NCBI RefSeq assembly: GCF_000799465.1
Contig: NZ_JUGU01000001.1
Span: 310,001-374,000 of the forward strand
Reading direction: 5' to 3'
Source: Psychroserpens sp. Hel_I_66
GTDB taxonomy: Bacteria; Bacteroidota; Bacteroidia; Flavobacteriales; Flavobacteriaceae
Length of the DNA: 64,000 nt
This document shows positions 56,253 to 64,000 of the stretch, piece by piece; the first letter of the stretch is position 1; every line of letters starts with the position of its first letter. Under the pieces are notes generated by a model. The model did no database searches, had not been told where the DNA came from, and worked only from the letters and a program-made list of their open reading frames with translations. A program made the position numbers and the translations under genes.

Positions 56253-56747
56253 ATGCAGGACTTCATAAATAATCTTCCCAAACTCGCCAAAGATAAGCAT
56301 AAGGAAAATAAAACCTTCTTTACTAAGCTCAAAAAAAAGCCACCCAAGCAATTGGATTATTTGATGCAAGAGCTTCATGATGCCGAGTTTGAGAGAACAG
56401 ATTGTTTGGATTGTGCCAATTGCTGTAAAACCACTGGACCGCTTTTTACCCAAAAAGATATTGAGCGTATCTCAAAATTTTTTAAATTAAAGCCACAGCA
56501 ATTTATAGAAACGTATTTGAGATTAGATGAAGAGAATGACTACGTATTACAATCTGTACCATGCACGTTTTTGGGAGAAGATAACTATTGCTCTATTTAT
56601 GAGGTAAGACCGAAAGCATGTAGGGAATTCCCGCATACTGATAGGAAGAAATTTCAGCAAATATCAAATTTAACCTTAAAAAACGTGGCTATTTGTCCTG
56701 CAGCTTTCAATATTGTGGAAGCCATGAAACAACGAATTAAATTTTAA
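56253..56747 (+). CDS. YkgJ-family cysteine-cluster protein
   Basis: 164 residues, soluble. Family Cys motifs: CLDCANCCK (C-x2-C-x2-CC), SVPCTFLGEDNYCSIYEVRPKACREFP. The Cys residues would bind an Fe-S cluster or zinc. The first 45 residues are basic. Function unknown. Very short spacing between its -7 box and ATG. Confidence 0.88.
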   Translation: MQDFINNLPKLAKDKHKENKTFFTKLKKKPPKQLDYLMQELHDAEFERTDCLDCANCCKTTGPLFTQKDIERISKFFKLKPQQFIETYLRLDEENDYVLQSVPCTFLGEDNYCSIYEVRPKACREFPHTDRKKFQQISNLTLKNVAICPAAFNIVEAMKQRIKF

Positions 56748-56756
56748 TAATCATTT

Positions 56757-57662
56757 ATGAAAAAGTTTATTATAGTTTGCTTAATGCTAATGTCTACCAT
56801 AGGTTTTTCCCAACCAGTAGAATGGTTGACGTCTTTAGAGGCAGCTCAAAGATTGTCGTTGATTCAAAATAAAATGATCGTAATGACTTGGGAAGATTCC
56901 ATGACATTACCACTCCCTGTAACTATAAAAGACGAAAATGGAGTACGAAGATATATTGACGATTTATTTAAAAATGGAATTTTGATAAATTTGCTTAAAG
57001 AGCATTTTATTCTTGTGAGCGTCAATGAAAGTGAGTACCCTAAAATGATTGAAAAGATAGAAAATAAAAGATCTACATCATATATCGATAAATTTAATGA
57101 TGATTCCTTAAAAGTAATGGATGCCAACGGTACTATAGTTAATGTGGATGCCCCATATCAAGAATTTTTTGATATTGCCACATTTATTCAAAATTATGCC
57201 ATCAATACAGAGTTTATCAATGCGGAACTGAAAAGTTACTACGATGTTCAAAATTTCGTAACCACATTCCGCTTGTCTTCAAGATATTTGGATATGGCTT
57301 CTTACGTGTTTAGTCAATCGAGAGAAGAATTTGTAAATGTATCTTCAATCTATCTCAAAGAAGCCGAAAAATTTCTAATTGAAGAGGCAATGGATAATCA
57401 AGAGGCATTTCAGCAAAAAATAGAATTAAAACAATTAGAGCAAGAACTAGTATTGGGTAATCCTAAAAAAGTGCTTCGGAAATTAAAAAGATTAGATCCT
57501 ACTGAAATTAATGATATCAATAATACTTTAGTGTCTTTTTTGTATTTTACATCGTACCTCATGAGAAAAGATGAAACAAACGCATCAAACTACAGAAGCG
57601 ATATTTCTTTGATTGATTTAAAATGGGCATCTGCAATAATAAATAGTTATGTTAAGCTTTGA
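56757..57662 (+). CDS. Secreted thioredoxin-fold-like protein lacking CxxC
   Basis: 301 residues, signal peptide ends GFSQ (~19). Residues ~22-140 look like a thioredoxin-family domain (EWLTSLEAAQRLSLIQNKMIVMTWEDS ... HFILVSVNESEYPKM), but where the CxxC should be it reads WEDSMTLP, so it is not a redox enzyme. The rest is helical. It follows the YkgJ gene by 9 bp. Confidence 0.6.
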   Translation: MKKFIIVCLMLMSTIGFSQPVEWLTSLEAAQRLSLIQNKMIVMTWEDSMTLPLPVTIKDENGVRRYIDDLFKNGILINLLKEHFILVSVNESEYPKMIEKIENKRSTSYIDKFNDDSLKVMDANGTIVNVDAPYQEFFDIATFIQNYAINTEFINAELKSYYDVQNFVTTFRLSSRYLDMASYVFSQSREEFVNVSSIYLKEAEKFLIEEAMDNQEAFQQKIELKQLEQELVLGNPKKVLRKLKRLDPTEINDINNTLVSFLYFTSYLMRKDETNASNYRSDISLIDLKWASAIINSYVKL

Positions 57663-57695
57663 TGCTATTGGCTCAAGAGGTTTAGACTTAAATTT

Positions 57696-58535
57696 ATGGA
57701 ACAATTAATAACATATTTTGAAACCATACCATCCCTTCACAGAAGCTTGATTCTTGTTGGAGGTCTCACTTTATTTTGGGTATTGGAAGGCACATTACCA
57801 TTATTCAACTTTAAGTATAAAAAATGGAATCACGCCATTCCCAATCTCTTTTTTACGCTCACAACCATAATTGTAAATTTTGGCTTGGCCTTTTTACTTA
57901 TTAATACAGCGCAATGGGTAAACGATACAAGATTTGGCATTATTAACTGGATTCCGAATCTTCCATTATGGGCTTACGTATTATTGGGAGTTCTACTTTT
58001 AGATTTTTTTGGAGCCTATTTGGCGCACTATGTAGAGCACAAAGTGAAACCATTATGGATGGTGCATTTAGTACACCATACCGATCATAACGTAGACACA
58101 ACAACCGCAAACAGGCATCACCCATTAGAGAGTGTTATTAGGTTTGTATTCACGTTATTAGGCGTATTTATTGTAGGTACACCAATTGCAATCGTGTTTT
58201 TATATCAGTCATTATCATTGGTGGCTACCCAATTTAGCCATGCCAATATCAAGCTCCCAAAAATGTTTGATAAAGCATTAAGTTATGTATTCGTGTCTCC
58301 AGATATGCACAAGGTCCATCACCATTATATGTTGCCCTATACCGATTCTAACTACGGAAACATCTTTTCCATTTGGGATCGTCTCTTTGGTACCTTTATG
58401 TCGCTGGATAGGGAGGATATCGTTTATGGAGTAGATACATTTCCAGATGAAATTGCTAATGGTAAAATTGGCGAATTACTAAAACAACCCTTTCACAAAT
58501 ACCGAAAACCAACAACATCAAATTCTCAAGACTAA
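57696..58535 (+). CDS. Sterol desaturase / fatty acid hydroxylase family protein
   Basis: 279 residues, four to five membrane helices. Histidine clusters for a di-iron site: HYVEHKVKPLWMVHLVHHTDHNV (H-x3-H, H-x2-HH), NRHHPLES, and HKVHHHYMLPYTDSNYGN. Acts on a lipid in the inner membrane; substrate unknown. Its stop overlaps the next start by one base (TAATG). Confidence 0.92.
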   Translation: MEQLITYFETIPSLHRSLILVGGLTLFWVLEGTLPLFNFKYKKWNHAIPNLFFTLTTIIVNFGLAFLLINTAQWVNDTRFGIINWIPNLPLWAYVLLGVLLLDFFGAYLAHYVEHKVKPLWMVHLVHHTDHNVDTTTANRHHPLESVIRFVFTLLGVFIVGTPIAIVFLYQSLSLVATQFSHANIKLPKMFDKALSYVFVSPDMHKVHHHYMLPYTDSNYGNIFSIWDRLFGTFMSLDREDIVYGVDTFPDEIANGKIGELLKQPFHKYRKPTTSNSQD

Positions 58536-59398
58536 TGCGATATTTATTCATACTAGCGCTAATTTCAATGTGTAGTTGTACCAAAGAAAAATCAATGGAT
58601 ATTCAAGGTCACAGAGGTTTTAGAGGCCTATATCCCGAAAATTCGCTACTCGCTTTTGAAAAGGCCCTAGCGCTGGATATTCAAACTTTAGAACTTGACG
58701 TTGTTATTTCTAAGGATAAAAAAGTCGTTGTTTCCCACGAGCCATTTATGAGTCATGAAATTGCTCTGGATCCCTTCGGAAATGAGATTGCTCCACAATT
58801 AGAAACATCATACAACTTATACGCTATGCCCTACGATAGTATTAAATTATATGACTGCGGAAGCAAAGAACACCCAAGATTCCCATTTCAGAAGAAAGAA
58901 AAAGTCTATAAGCCCTTGTTAACTGAAGTCATAGATTTAGCAGAAGGAAAATCTGGTAGCACGATTTTTTATAACATAGAAATCAAAAGTAAACCAGAAT
59001 ATGATGGTATTTACTCGCCTCAACTTCAAGAATATGTGAAATTGGTCATTGATATCATAACAGCTAAAAGCATTAAAGACAGAACAATATTACAGTCTTT
59101 TGATGTAAGAGCATTAGAAGAAATCAAAGTTCAAAATCCAGACATAAAAACCGCTCTTTTGGTTGATGAAAATGAAAGCATTGACCAAAAACTGCAGAAA
59201 TTATCGTTTTCTCCAGATATTATTAGTCCTTATTTTAAACTTCTAGATAAAAAATCGGTTTCCAGATACCAAGAAAACGCATTTAAAATCATTCCATGGA
59301 CGGTCAATGAAGTTGGCGATATCAACTTAATGATGGATTTCGAAGTTGATGGTATTATTTCCGATTTTCCAGATCGGGTTCTTCAGCTAAAACATTAA
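58535..59398 (+). CDS. Glycerophosphodiester phosphodiesterase, lipoprotein
   Basis: 287 residues, lipobox CSC (Cys15). GDPD TIM barrel: QGHRGFRGLYPENSLLAFEKAL (catalytic His-Arg and the Glu in PENS), TLELDVVISKDKKVVVSHEP (ExD and His), NIEIKSKPEY, and the C-terminal PWTVNEVGDINLMMDFEVDGIISDFP. Would release glycerol phosphate from deacylated phospholipids. Coupled to the desaturase gene by a one-base overlap. Confidence 0.93.
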   Translation: MRYLFILALISMCSCTKEKSMDIQGHRGFRGLYPENSLLAFEKALALDIQTLELDVVISKDKKVVVSHEPFMSHEIALDPFGNEIAPQLETSYNLYAMPYDSIKLYDCGSKEHPRFPFQKKEKVYKPLLTEVIDLAEGKSGSTIFYNIEIKSKPEYDGIYSPQLQEYVKLVIDIITAKSIKDRTILQSFDVRALEEIKVQNPDIKTALLVDENESIDQKLQKLSFSPDIISPYFKLLDKKSVSRYQENAFKIIPWTVNEVGDINLMMDFEVDGIISDFPDRVLQLKH

Positions 59399-59703
59399 AA
59401 AAGTAAAACGTCTAGTCGTTTAAGTGTTTGTTTTAAGCGACTTAAAGAAGATCGAATTTATTTTTAATTTTTAAAATCGTGTTGTTGGTCTATCATTTTT
59501 GTAAGAGTATTCCGTTTATCGTTTCTTTTTCTGTTTTTAACCCAATTATTAATTTTTAGTAACTATTGCCATTAACTTTGTAGTGTACATAGGTTGGTTT
59601 TCTGTTTAAATGTAATCGATTTTTGTATCTAACATAGAATTGATCAAGCTCTTTAAAAAGAGTTTGAATGTATTTTAGTTTAATCTTAAAATGACCCCAA
59701 ATC
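59399..59703. other. 305-bp spacer: inverted repeat and a probable -7 box
   Basis: Contains an inverted repeat AGTCGTTTAA / TTAAGCGACT (59414-59423, 59433-59442; one G-U pair) that may end the GDPD transcript, though no T-run follows. A TAACTTTG box at 59573-59580 fits TAnnTTTG and would give the next gene a ~120-nt leader. No gene seen. Confidence 0.5.
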
Positions 59704-60354
59704 ATGAACAAGTTAACTATCCTTGGCCTGCCAATAACTCGCCATTGCGTTATAGTGATATTTCTACTTATGTGCAAAAGCCAAGCTACTGCACAAACCG
59801 AAATCTATACTACCCTTAAAAAGAACATCAATGTATTGGCTTATGAGCTAGATCATAAACTGTCAGATTCTCAGGATTCATTAATATTAGAAAACAAGCA
59901 TTTATTCAAAAAAGTACGTTTTGTAAGTAAGGAAACTGAAAAAGTGTTTGATTTTGCGCCAGCGGTTAAAAGTGCTAAAATTTCTTTGGCAGATCTACCT
60001 GTTGGGAAATACACAGTGATGTTTTATCAAGCAGATAAAATAATTGTATTTCAGGTAGATAGGGTATTACCATTTGATTTTAATAATAGAAGGGAAACAG
60101 ATGTTGCTATATCAGATCTTAAGGATGTTGAATTAAATACTGCTGTGGCAAGCACAGAAGTAAAAGGTATTGATTTAGAGCTTGATAATTCTAATTTTAG
60201 TCGTTCTAACAATAATAAAGACAAAGAATTCGAAGCATTTGAACAGCAAGTAGATTTTTCATATAATCTTTCAAAAACAAATAGATCTAATGTGCAAACA
60301 AGAGCGGACTATAGACGAACACATCTTAGGCCAAACGGGAAACCCTACGAATAA
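59704..60354 (+). CDS. Secreted protein, unknown; paralogue of the next gene
   Basis: 216 residues, signal peptide ends ATAQ (~31). Residues ~34-120 match the next protein in order and spacing: LKKNINV, QDSLILENKHLFKKVRFVSKETE, ISLADLPVGKYTVMF, KIIVFQVDR. After this comes a polar C-terminal extension (residues ~125-216) absent from the partner. No family recognised. Confidence 0.65.
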   Translation: MNKLTILGLPITRHCVIVIFLLMCKSQATAQTEIYTTLKKNINVLAYELDHKLSDSQDSLILENKHLFKKVRFVSKETEKVFDFAPAVKSAKISLADLPVGKYTVMFYQADKIIVFQVDRVLPFDFNNRRETDVAISDLKDVELNTAVASTEVKGIDLELDNSNFSRSNNNKDKEFEAFEQQVDFSYNLSKTNRSNVQTRADYRRTHLRPNGKPYE

Positions 60355-60508
60355 TTAATTGCCTTTTTATTATATACGTCCATACTTCGGTTTTATTGAC
60401 CGTTCATGGATGCTTTTGTTGAATATTGAAAAAAGAACTTAGTTTTAAGACTGGGGATTATAAAAATTAGCTATTAGTTCAATAGTGTTGACGTTAATTA
60501 GCGTATAC

Positions 60509-60904
60509 ATGAGAACAATAATTTTTATAATCTTTTTTAGTTTAATCACATCATTAAACTATACTGCACAAGCTCAAGCTGATTTAGCCATATTAGAGAA
60601 AAATGTAAATATTAGAGCTAAAGGCTTAATCCATGAACTCAATACTTCAAAGGATACATTAATTCTCAAGAGTGAAACACTAATTACAAAAATATATTCG
60701 GTAAGTATGAATTATGAGCGTGAAGTTGATTTGAATATCAATAAAAGGCTTGTGAAAATTCCATTAAATCAACTCAGTAAAGGGAAACATGTTTTTGTTG
60801 CAGTCCAATCATCAATGCGTATTGTGTTTGTGATCAAAATACTTAGAGATGATGAAGAAATGCTGTTAGCTATTGCAGATGACGATTTAGTTGTTAAGCA
60901 ATAG
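60509..60904 (+). CDS. Small secreted protein, unknown; paralogue of the previous gene
   Basis: 131 residues from ATG 60509 (an earlier GTG at 60485 only adds residues before the signal peptide). Signal peptide ends AQAQ (~22). LEKNVNI, KDTLILKSETLITKIYSVSMN, IPLNQLSKGKHVFV, RIVFVIKIL align with the upstream protein. It lacks that protein's C-terminal extension. Function unknown. Confidence 0.65.
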   Translation: MRTIIFIIFFSLITSLNYTAQAQADLAILEKNVNIRAKGLIHELNTSKDTLILKSETLITKIYSVSMNYEREVDLNINKRLVKIPLNQLSKGKHVFVAVQSSMRIVFVIKILRDDEEMLLAIADDDLVVKQ

Positions 60905-60988
60905 ATATATTAACTTGGAATGATTTGTATTTTAGAATTTTCAGTTGTCATTGCGCATACGATGCGAAATCGACTAAAATTTTTTACA

Positions 60989-62290
60989 CTATTCGTAAAT
61001 TAAATATTTGCTACGAGTCACCCGAAAGTTTTTCAAGCCTTCAGCCCAAGTCTCCCGAATGTTATTTTCAGAAACACCAGATTCAATTTGCATTTGTAAC
61101 GCTTTTGTGCCAGCAAGTTTTGTGAAAAAGTCATTAAAAAAGACCTTTTTATCGATAGAGTTTTGATACGCTTTAATCAAATAACTTAAATCTAATAGGT
61201 TTAGTTTTTCTACTTTACTCAAATCTTCACCGTAGCACAAAACACCCTCGTGTTTAGGATATTTTGAACCATCGTTAGGCATTGGGATGTATTTAAAATT
61301 ATAAAACGTTTTATCCAAATAAGGGCTCCCATAAATCTGAAACTGCTTAGACGTCCCACGTCCAGCATTGACATTGGTGCCTTCAAAAAAGCAAAGGCTA
61401 GGATAGAGGTTTATGGATTGTGGGTTTGGTAAATTAGGTGATGGTTTTATAGGTAAATTATAAGGTTGATCATGCGTGTAATTTTGCATTTCTATAACCG
61501 TAAGCTCACATTTAGTTTTATTCTTCAACCAGCCCTCACCATTTATCATTTTGGCATATTCGCCAATGGTCATCCCGTGAACCACTGGGATTGGATGCAT
61601 CCCAACAAAACTGTTATGTTGCATCTCTAAAATTGGACCATCCACATAATGACCATTTGGGTTGGGTCTATCTAAAATTATAACCGGGATTTTTGCTTCC
61701 GCACAAGCTTCCATCACATAATGTAAACTTGAGATATAGGTGTAAAAGCGAGCGCCGACATCTTGAATATCAAAAATCACAACATCTAAATCTGCTAATT
61801 GCTCTGGAGATGGTTTTTTGTTTTTTCCGTAGAGAGAAACAATAGGTAAATTGGTTTTGGTGTCTATGCCATCTTTTACAATTTCTCCAGCATCTGCTTG
61901 ACCTCTAAAGCCATGCTCTGGAGCGAATACTTTTTTGATATTGACTTTTAAGTCAACTAAAGAATCCACTAAATGTTCGTATCTAAATGTAGTTATCTCT
62001 AAACCTGAAGCATCACTATTTCTTAAACCGCTTGTCGTTCCACGAACTTCAAATACTGAAGTTTGATTCGCCACAATCCCAATACGCTTCCCCTTTAATA
62101 GAGGTAAATACACATCTGTTCGGTTGGCACCAACTATAATTTCGTCATTTAGTATTGAGACTTCGTCATCCTGAACTTGTTTCAGGATCTCATCATTTTG
62201 AGCTGTATTATCTTTCGATTTTGACCCACAAGAAATCAACACCAAAACAAACACTATAATTATCGGGAAAACCCTATTTTTGAACATCAT
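60989..62290 (-). CDS. DUF1343 / NamZ-type exo-beta-N-acetylmuramidase, lipoprotein
   Basis: About 433 residues from ATG 62290; a longer open frame to 62614 overlaps the divergent permease gene and is rejected because the lipoprotein signal (VLISC) begins here. DUF1343 (GH171) blocks: GKRIGIVANQTSVF, KKVFAPEHGFRGQADAGE, LPIVSLYGKNKKPSPEQLADLDVVIFDIQDVGARFYTY (in parts), LDRPNPNGHYVDGP, and GTNVNAGRGTSKQFQIYG. NamZ removes MurNAc from peptidoglycan fragments. A palindromic repeat at 62165-62193 sits in the linker after the signal and codes EILKQVQDDE. Confidence 0.88.
   Translation of the reverse strand: MMFKNRVFPIIIVFVLVLISCGSKSKDNTAQNDEILKQVQDDEVSILNDEIIVGANRTDVYLPLLKGKRIGIVANQTSVFEVRGTTSGLRNSDASGLEITTFRYEHLVDSLVDLKVNIKKVFAPEHGFRGQADAGEIVKDGIDTKTNLPIVSLYGKNKKPSPEQLADLDVVIFDIQDVGARFYTYISSLHYVMEACAEAKIPVIILDRPNPNGHYVDGPILEMQHNSFVGMHPIPVVHGMTIGEYAKMINGEGWLKNKTKCELTVIEMQNYTHDQPYNLPIKPSPNLPNPQSINLYPSLCFFEGTNVNAGRGTSKQFQIYGSPYLDKTFYNFKYIPMPNDGSKYPKHEGVLCYGEDLSKVEKLNLLDLSYLIKAYQNSIDKKVFFNDFFTKLAGTKALQMQIESGVSENNIRETWAEGLKNFRVTRSKYLIYE
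62165..62193. repeat. Palindromic repeat with CTCAT tail (type 2, copy 2), inside a gene
   Basis: Arms ATCCTGAA / TTCAGGAT, loop CTTGT, flanked by GTC and CTCAT as in the copy at 52997-53025. It lies in the coding sequence of the NamZ-like lipoprotein, in frame, and adds about ten residues (EILKQVQDDE) to the linker. Confidence 0.8.
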
Positions 62291-62308
62291 TAAACGCATA
62301 TTAAAATT

Positions 62309-63547
62309 TTGAATTACGAGTTTTTTATAGCTAAACGCATTATTGGTAGTAAAGCGTATAAAAGTAGTGTTTCGGCACCGATAATAAAAATTGGGATTGC
62401 TGCAATTACTATAGGCATAATTGTGATGCTCATTGCTATTGCTACCGGTTTGGGACTTCAAAAAAAAGTAAGAGAAAAAGTTGTCGCGTTTAATGGTCAC
62501 ATCACGATCAATAATTTTGATACCAACGATTCTAATGAATCCATAAACCCGATTTCTACAGATCAGACGTTTTATCCGCAATTCAATTCCGTGGAAGGTA
62601 TTAAGCATATTCAAGCTGTTGCTACAAAATTTGGTGTCATTAGAACCGAAACCGATTTTGAAGGGATCGTACTAAAAGGTGTTGGAGCAGATCATGACTG
62701 GTCATATCTCAAAGATTTTTTGGTGGAAGGTCAATTGCCAGCCTACGAGGGAAATCTTAGTAACGATGTGGTGATTTCAAGTTATCTAGCCAATCGCTTA
62801 CAGTTTAAAGTTGGGGATAGGTTCGAAATGATTTTTGGAAAGGAGAGTATTGATGATATTCCTTTTCAGCGAAAATTTAAGGTGGTCGGTATTTTCAATT
62901 CCGGATTTCAGGATATCGATAAAAATTTCATGATAGGCGATATAAGCCACATCCAGAGGATGAACAAATGGGAAAAAACCGAAGTTGGAAACTTCGAGGT
63001 CTATCTCAACGATTTTACGGAATTGCTTGAAAAAGAACAGCAAATTCGCGAAAAAACACCCTCTTTTTTAGACACACAAACCATTGAGGAAAAATTTGCC
63101 ACAACCTTTGAATGGATCAAGATTTTTGATAACAATACCTACGGAATCATAGCCATAATGATCGTAGTGGCAGGCATCAACATGATCACAGCCCTTTTGG
63201 TACTCATTTTAGAACGTACCCAAATGATCGGTATTTTAAAAGCATTGGGTAGCAGCAACTGGAGTATTAGAAAAGTATTTCTCTACAACGCAACCTATCT
63301 AATTGGCTTGGGACTGTTTTGGGGGAATCTTCTCGGGTTGGGCTTATTGTTCGCCCAGCAACAGTTTGAATTATTAAAATTTCCAGACCCAGAGCAATAT
63401 TATGTATCCATAATCCCAGTCCATATTTCGATAGATTATATTTTACTGCTTAACATTGGGACGTTTGTCGCTTGTTTTTTAATGTTGCTCATTCCATCAA
63501 TCATCATTACCAAGATTTCTCCTGTAAAAGCGATCCGGTTTGAATAG
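62309..63547 (+). CDS. Lol/FtsX-type ABC transporter permease
   Basis: 412 residues, TTG start. LolC/LolE-like: one N-terminal membrane helix (ITIGIIVMLIAIATGLGLQ), a ~230-residue periplasmic MacB-PCD-type domain, then three C-terminal helices with the FtsX core (IMIVVAGINMITALLVLILERTQMIGILKALGSS in parts) and the end SPVKAIRFE. Probably moves lipoproteins towards the outer membrane with a LolD ATPase not in the window. Its start is only 18 bp from that of the divergent NamZ-like gene. Confidence 0.88.
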   Translation: MNYEFFIAKRIIGSKAYKSSVSAPIIKIGIAAITIGIIVMLIAIATGLGLQKKVREKVVAFNGHITINNFDTNDSNESINPISTDQTFYPQFNSVEGIKHIQAVATKFGVIRTETDFEGIVLKGVGADHDWSYLKDFLVEGQLPAYEGNLSNDVVISSYLANRLQFKVGDRFEMIFGKESIDDIPFQRKFKVVGIFNSGFQDIDKNFMIGDISHIQRMNKWEKTEVGNFEVYLNDFTELLEKEQQIREKTPSFLDTQTIEEKFATTFEWIKIFDNNTYGIIAIMIVVAGINMITALLVLILERTQMIGILKALGSSNWSIRKVFLYNATYLIGLGLFWGNLLGLGLLFAQQQFELLKFPDPEQYYVSIIPVHISIDYILLLNIGTFVACFLMLLIPSIIITKISPVKAIRFE

Positions 63548-63814
63548 CCTTCCGCTATATTAGTATATAATTTGGGTGGTTACCCTTTATCACGTTCTGG
63601 TGATAAAGCGTCAGGCTGTACGTTATATCTTTATTTCTTGCCTCAAAAAAGGATGCCACTTTCTCCAGATAGCTATCGGGATTAACTCGAGCCAAGTGAA
63701 TTGAAATTTGCAACAAATAACATGCCTTAGAAATGGCTTGAAGTGTTAAGATTTCCGAAGAAAGTATTTAAAAAACTTAACTTTTCCTTACTTTTGCAAC
63801 CTAAAATAAAACAC
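63548..63814. other. Spacer before the cystathionine beta-synthase-like gene
   Basis: 267 bp without a gene. Holds a 9-bp inverted repeat CTTTATCAC / GTGATAAAG (63585-63593, 63600-63608, loop GTTCTG) that may end the permease transcript, and the -7 box of the next gene. No riboswitch that I can recognise. Confidence 0.5.
63789..63796 (+). promoter_or_regulatory. Probable -7 box of the cystathionine beta-synthase-like gene
   Basis: TACTTTTG fits TAnnTTTG, 18 bp before the ATG at 63815. The -33 position shows no TTTG. Confidence 0.5.
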
Positions 63815-64000
63815 ATGCAATACGCAGAAAATATATTAGAAACCATAGGTAATACGCCTTTGGTAAAGATCAATAAACTCACAAAAGAATTACCTTGTTT
63901 GGTGCTCTCAAAATATGAGACCTTTAACCCAGGAAATTCTGTAAAAGACCGTATGGCATTAAAGATGGTTGAGGATGCAGAGGCTGACGGACGTTTAAAA
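63815..64000 (+). CDS. Cystathionine beta-synthase / cysteine synthase-type enzyme, N-terminal part
   Basis: Only the first 62 codons are inside the window. [16 protein letters not shown] and [19 protein letters not shown] are the N-terminal blocks of PLP-dependent beta-replacing enzymes; the PLP lysine is the Lys of SVKDR (Lys44). [10 protein letters not shown] right after it is closer to cystathionine beta-synthase than to CysK, but the rest is needed to decide. Confidence 0.88.
   Translation, partial: MQYAENILETIGNTPLVKINKLTKELPCLVLSKYETFNPGNSVKDRMALKMVEDAEADGRLK

Noticed and set aside
60925..61125. 66-codon plus-strand frame
   Set aside because: Overlaps the 3' end of the NamZ-like gene antisense; no recognisable content.
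62291..62614. 108-codon N-terminal extension of the NamZ-like gene
   Set aside because: It is antisense to the permease gene, has no signal peptide, and the proper lipoprotein signal begins at 62290.
63548..63814. Riboswitch before the cystathionine beta-synthase-like gene
   Set aside because: Only one 9-bp inverted repeat is seen; no SAM-riboswitch core could be recognised.

Overview
The window is chromosomal DNA from a member of the Bacteroidota, most likely a marine or otherwise polysaccharide-degrading Flavobacteriaceae. The support is: low G+C; a SusC/SusD glycan-uptake locus; type IX secretion (T9SS) C-terminal sorting domains; Bacteroidota -7 promoter boxes (TAnnTTTG); Kdo/LPS synthesis (kdsA); and a tmRNA whose tag peptide reads GENNYALAA. 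No rRNA, tRNA, CRISPR array or intact insertion sequence was seen. All identifications come from reading the sequence; no database search was run.

Layout. 1-13.9 kb is a polysaccharide utilisation locus: a truncated DUF6377-type regulator, SusC, SusD, a SusE-like surface glycan-binding lipoprotein, two different GH30 glycosidase lipoproteins, a ricin-type lectin with a T9SS tail, and a 989-residue multidomain SGNH esterase with a T9SS tail. The GH30 pair suggests a beta-glucan-like substrate, but this is an inference. 13.9-14.6 kb holds remains of at least two deleted genes (an orphan T9SS tail and a cut-off sialate-O-acetylesterase-like gene). 14.6-17.4 kb carries hexuronate catabolism (mannonate dehydratase and an SDR mannonate oxidoreductase) and a CIA30 lipoprotein. 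17.6-18.2 kb is the tmRNA gene with its terminator and an unexplained, structured-looking leader. 18.2-20.7 kb has a DUF1206 membrane protein, a DUF2945 protein and a saccharopine dehydrogenase-like enzyme.

20.7-27.7 kb is the most unusual part. Three consecutive minus-strand transcription units (an eight-gene, tightly coupled operon of membrane and envelope proteins including COQ4-like and SanA-like proteins; an MpaB-like oxygenase; and a membrane-membrane-regulator operon) each begin with an almost identical 19-bp palindrome, TACTTTGnATTnCAAAGTA. A 97-residue winged-helix regulator (HTH_34 type) is encoded in the third unit and is the obvious candidate to bind all three sites. This looks like a compact, self-regulated local regulon of unknown purpose.

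27.8-33.1 kb is mostly housekeeping: a transglutaminase-like protein, DUF1801, a GNAT enzyme, kdsA and typA/bipA, ending in a clear intrinsic terminator. 33.2-46.4 kb is a surface-polysaccharide cluster: methyltransferase, membrane sulfatase-like protein, FemAB-like acyltransferase, DegT aminotransferase and FdtA-type isomerase (together suggesting a dTDP-3-amino-3,6-dideoxyhexose), two tandem flippases, a sulfotransferase and four glycosyltransferases in alternating orientations. 46.6-64 kb is core genome: ftsE; a large TPR protein with a plug-less outer-membrane barrel and a small lipoprotein carrying a T9SS-type-B-like domain; an amidohydrolase; a YkgJ protein; a sterol desaturase; a GDPD; a pair of small secreted paralogues; a NamZ-type muramidase lipoprotein divergent from a Lol/FtsX-type permease; and the start of a cystathionine beta-synthase/cysteine synthase gene. 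Dispersed palindromic repeats occur in the last 14 kb, one of them inside a coding sequence, and an 8-base word (CTTCGGAA) appears far more often than expected over most of the window.
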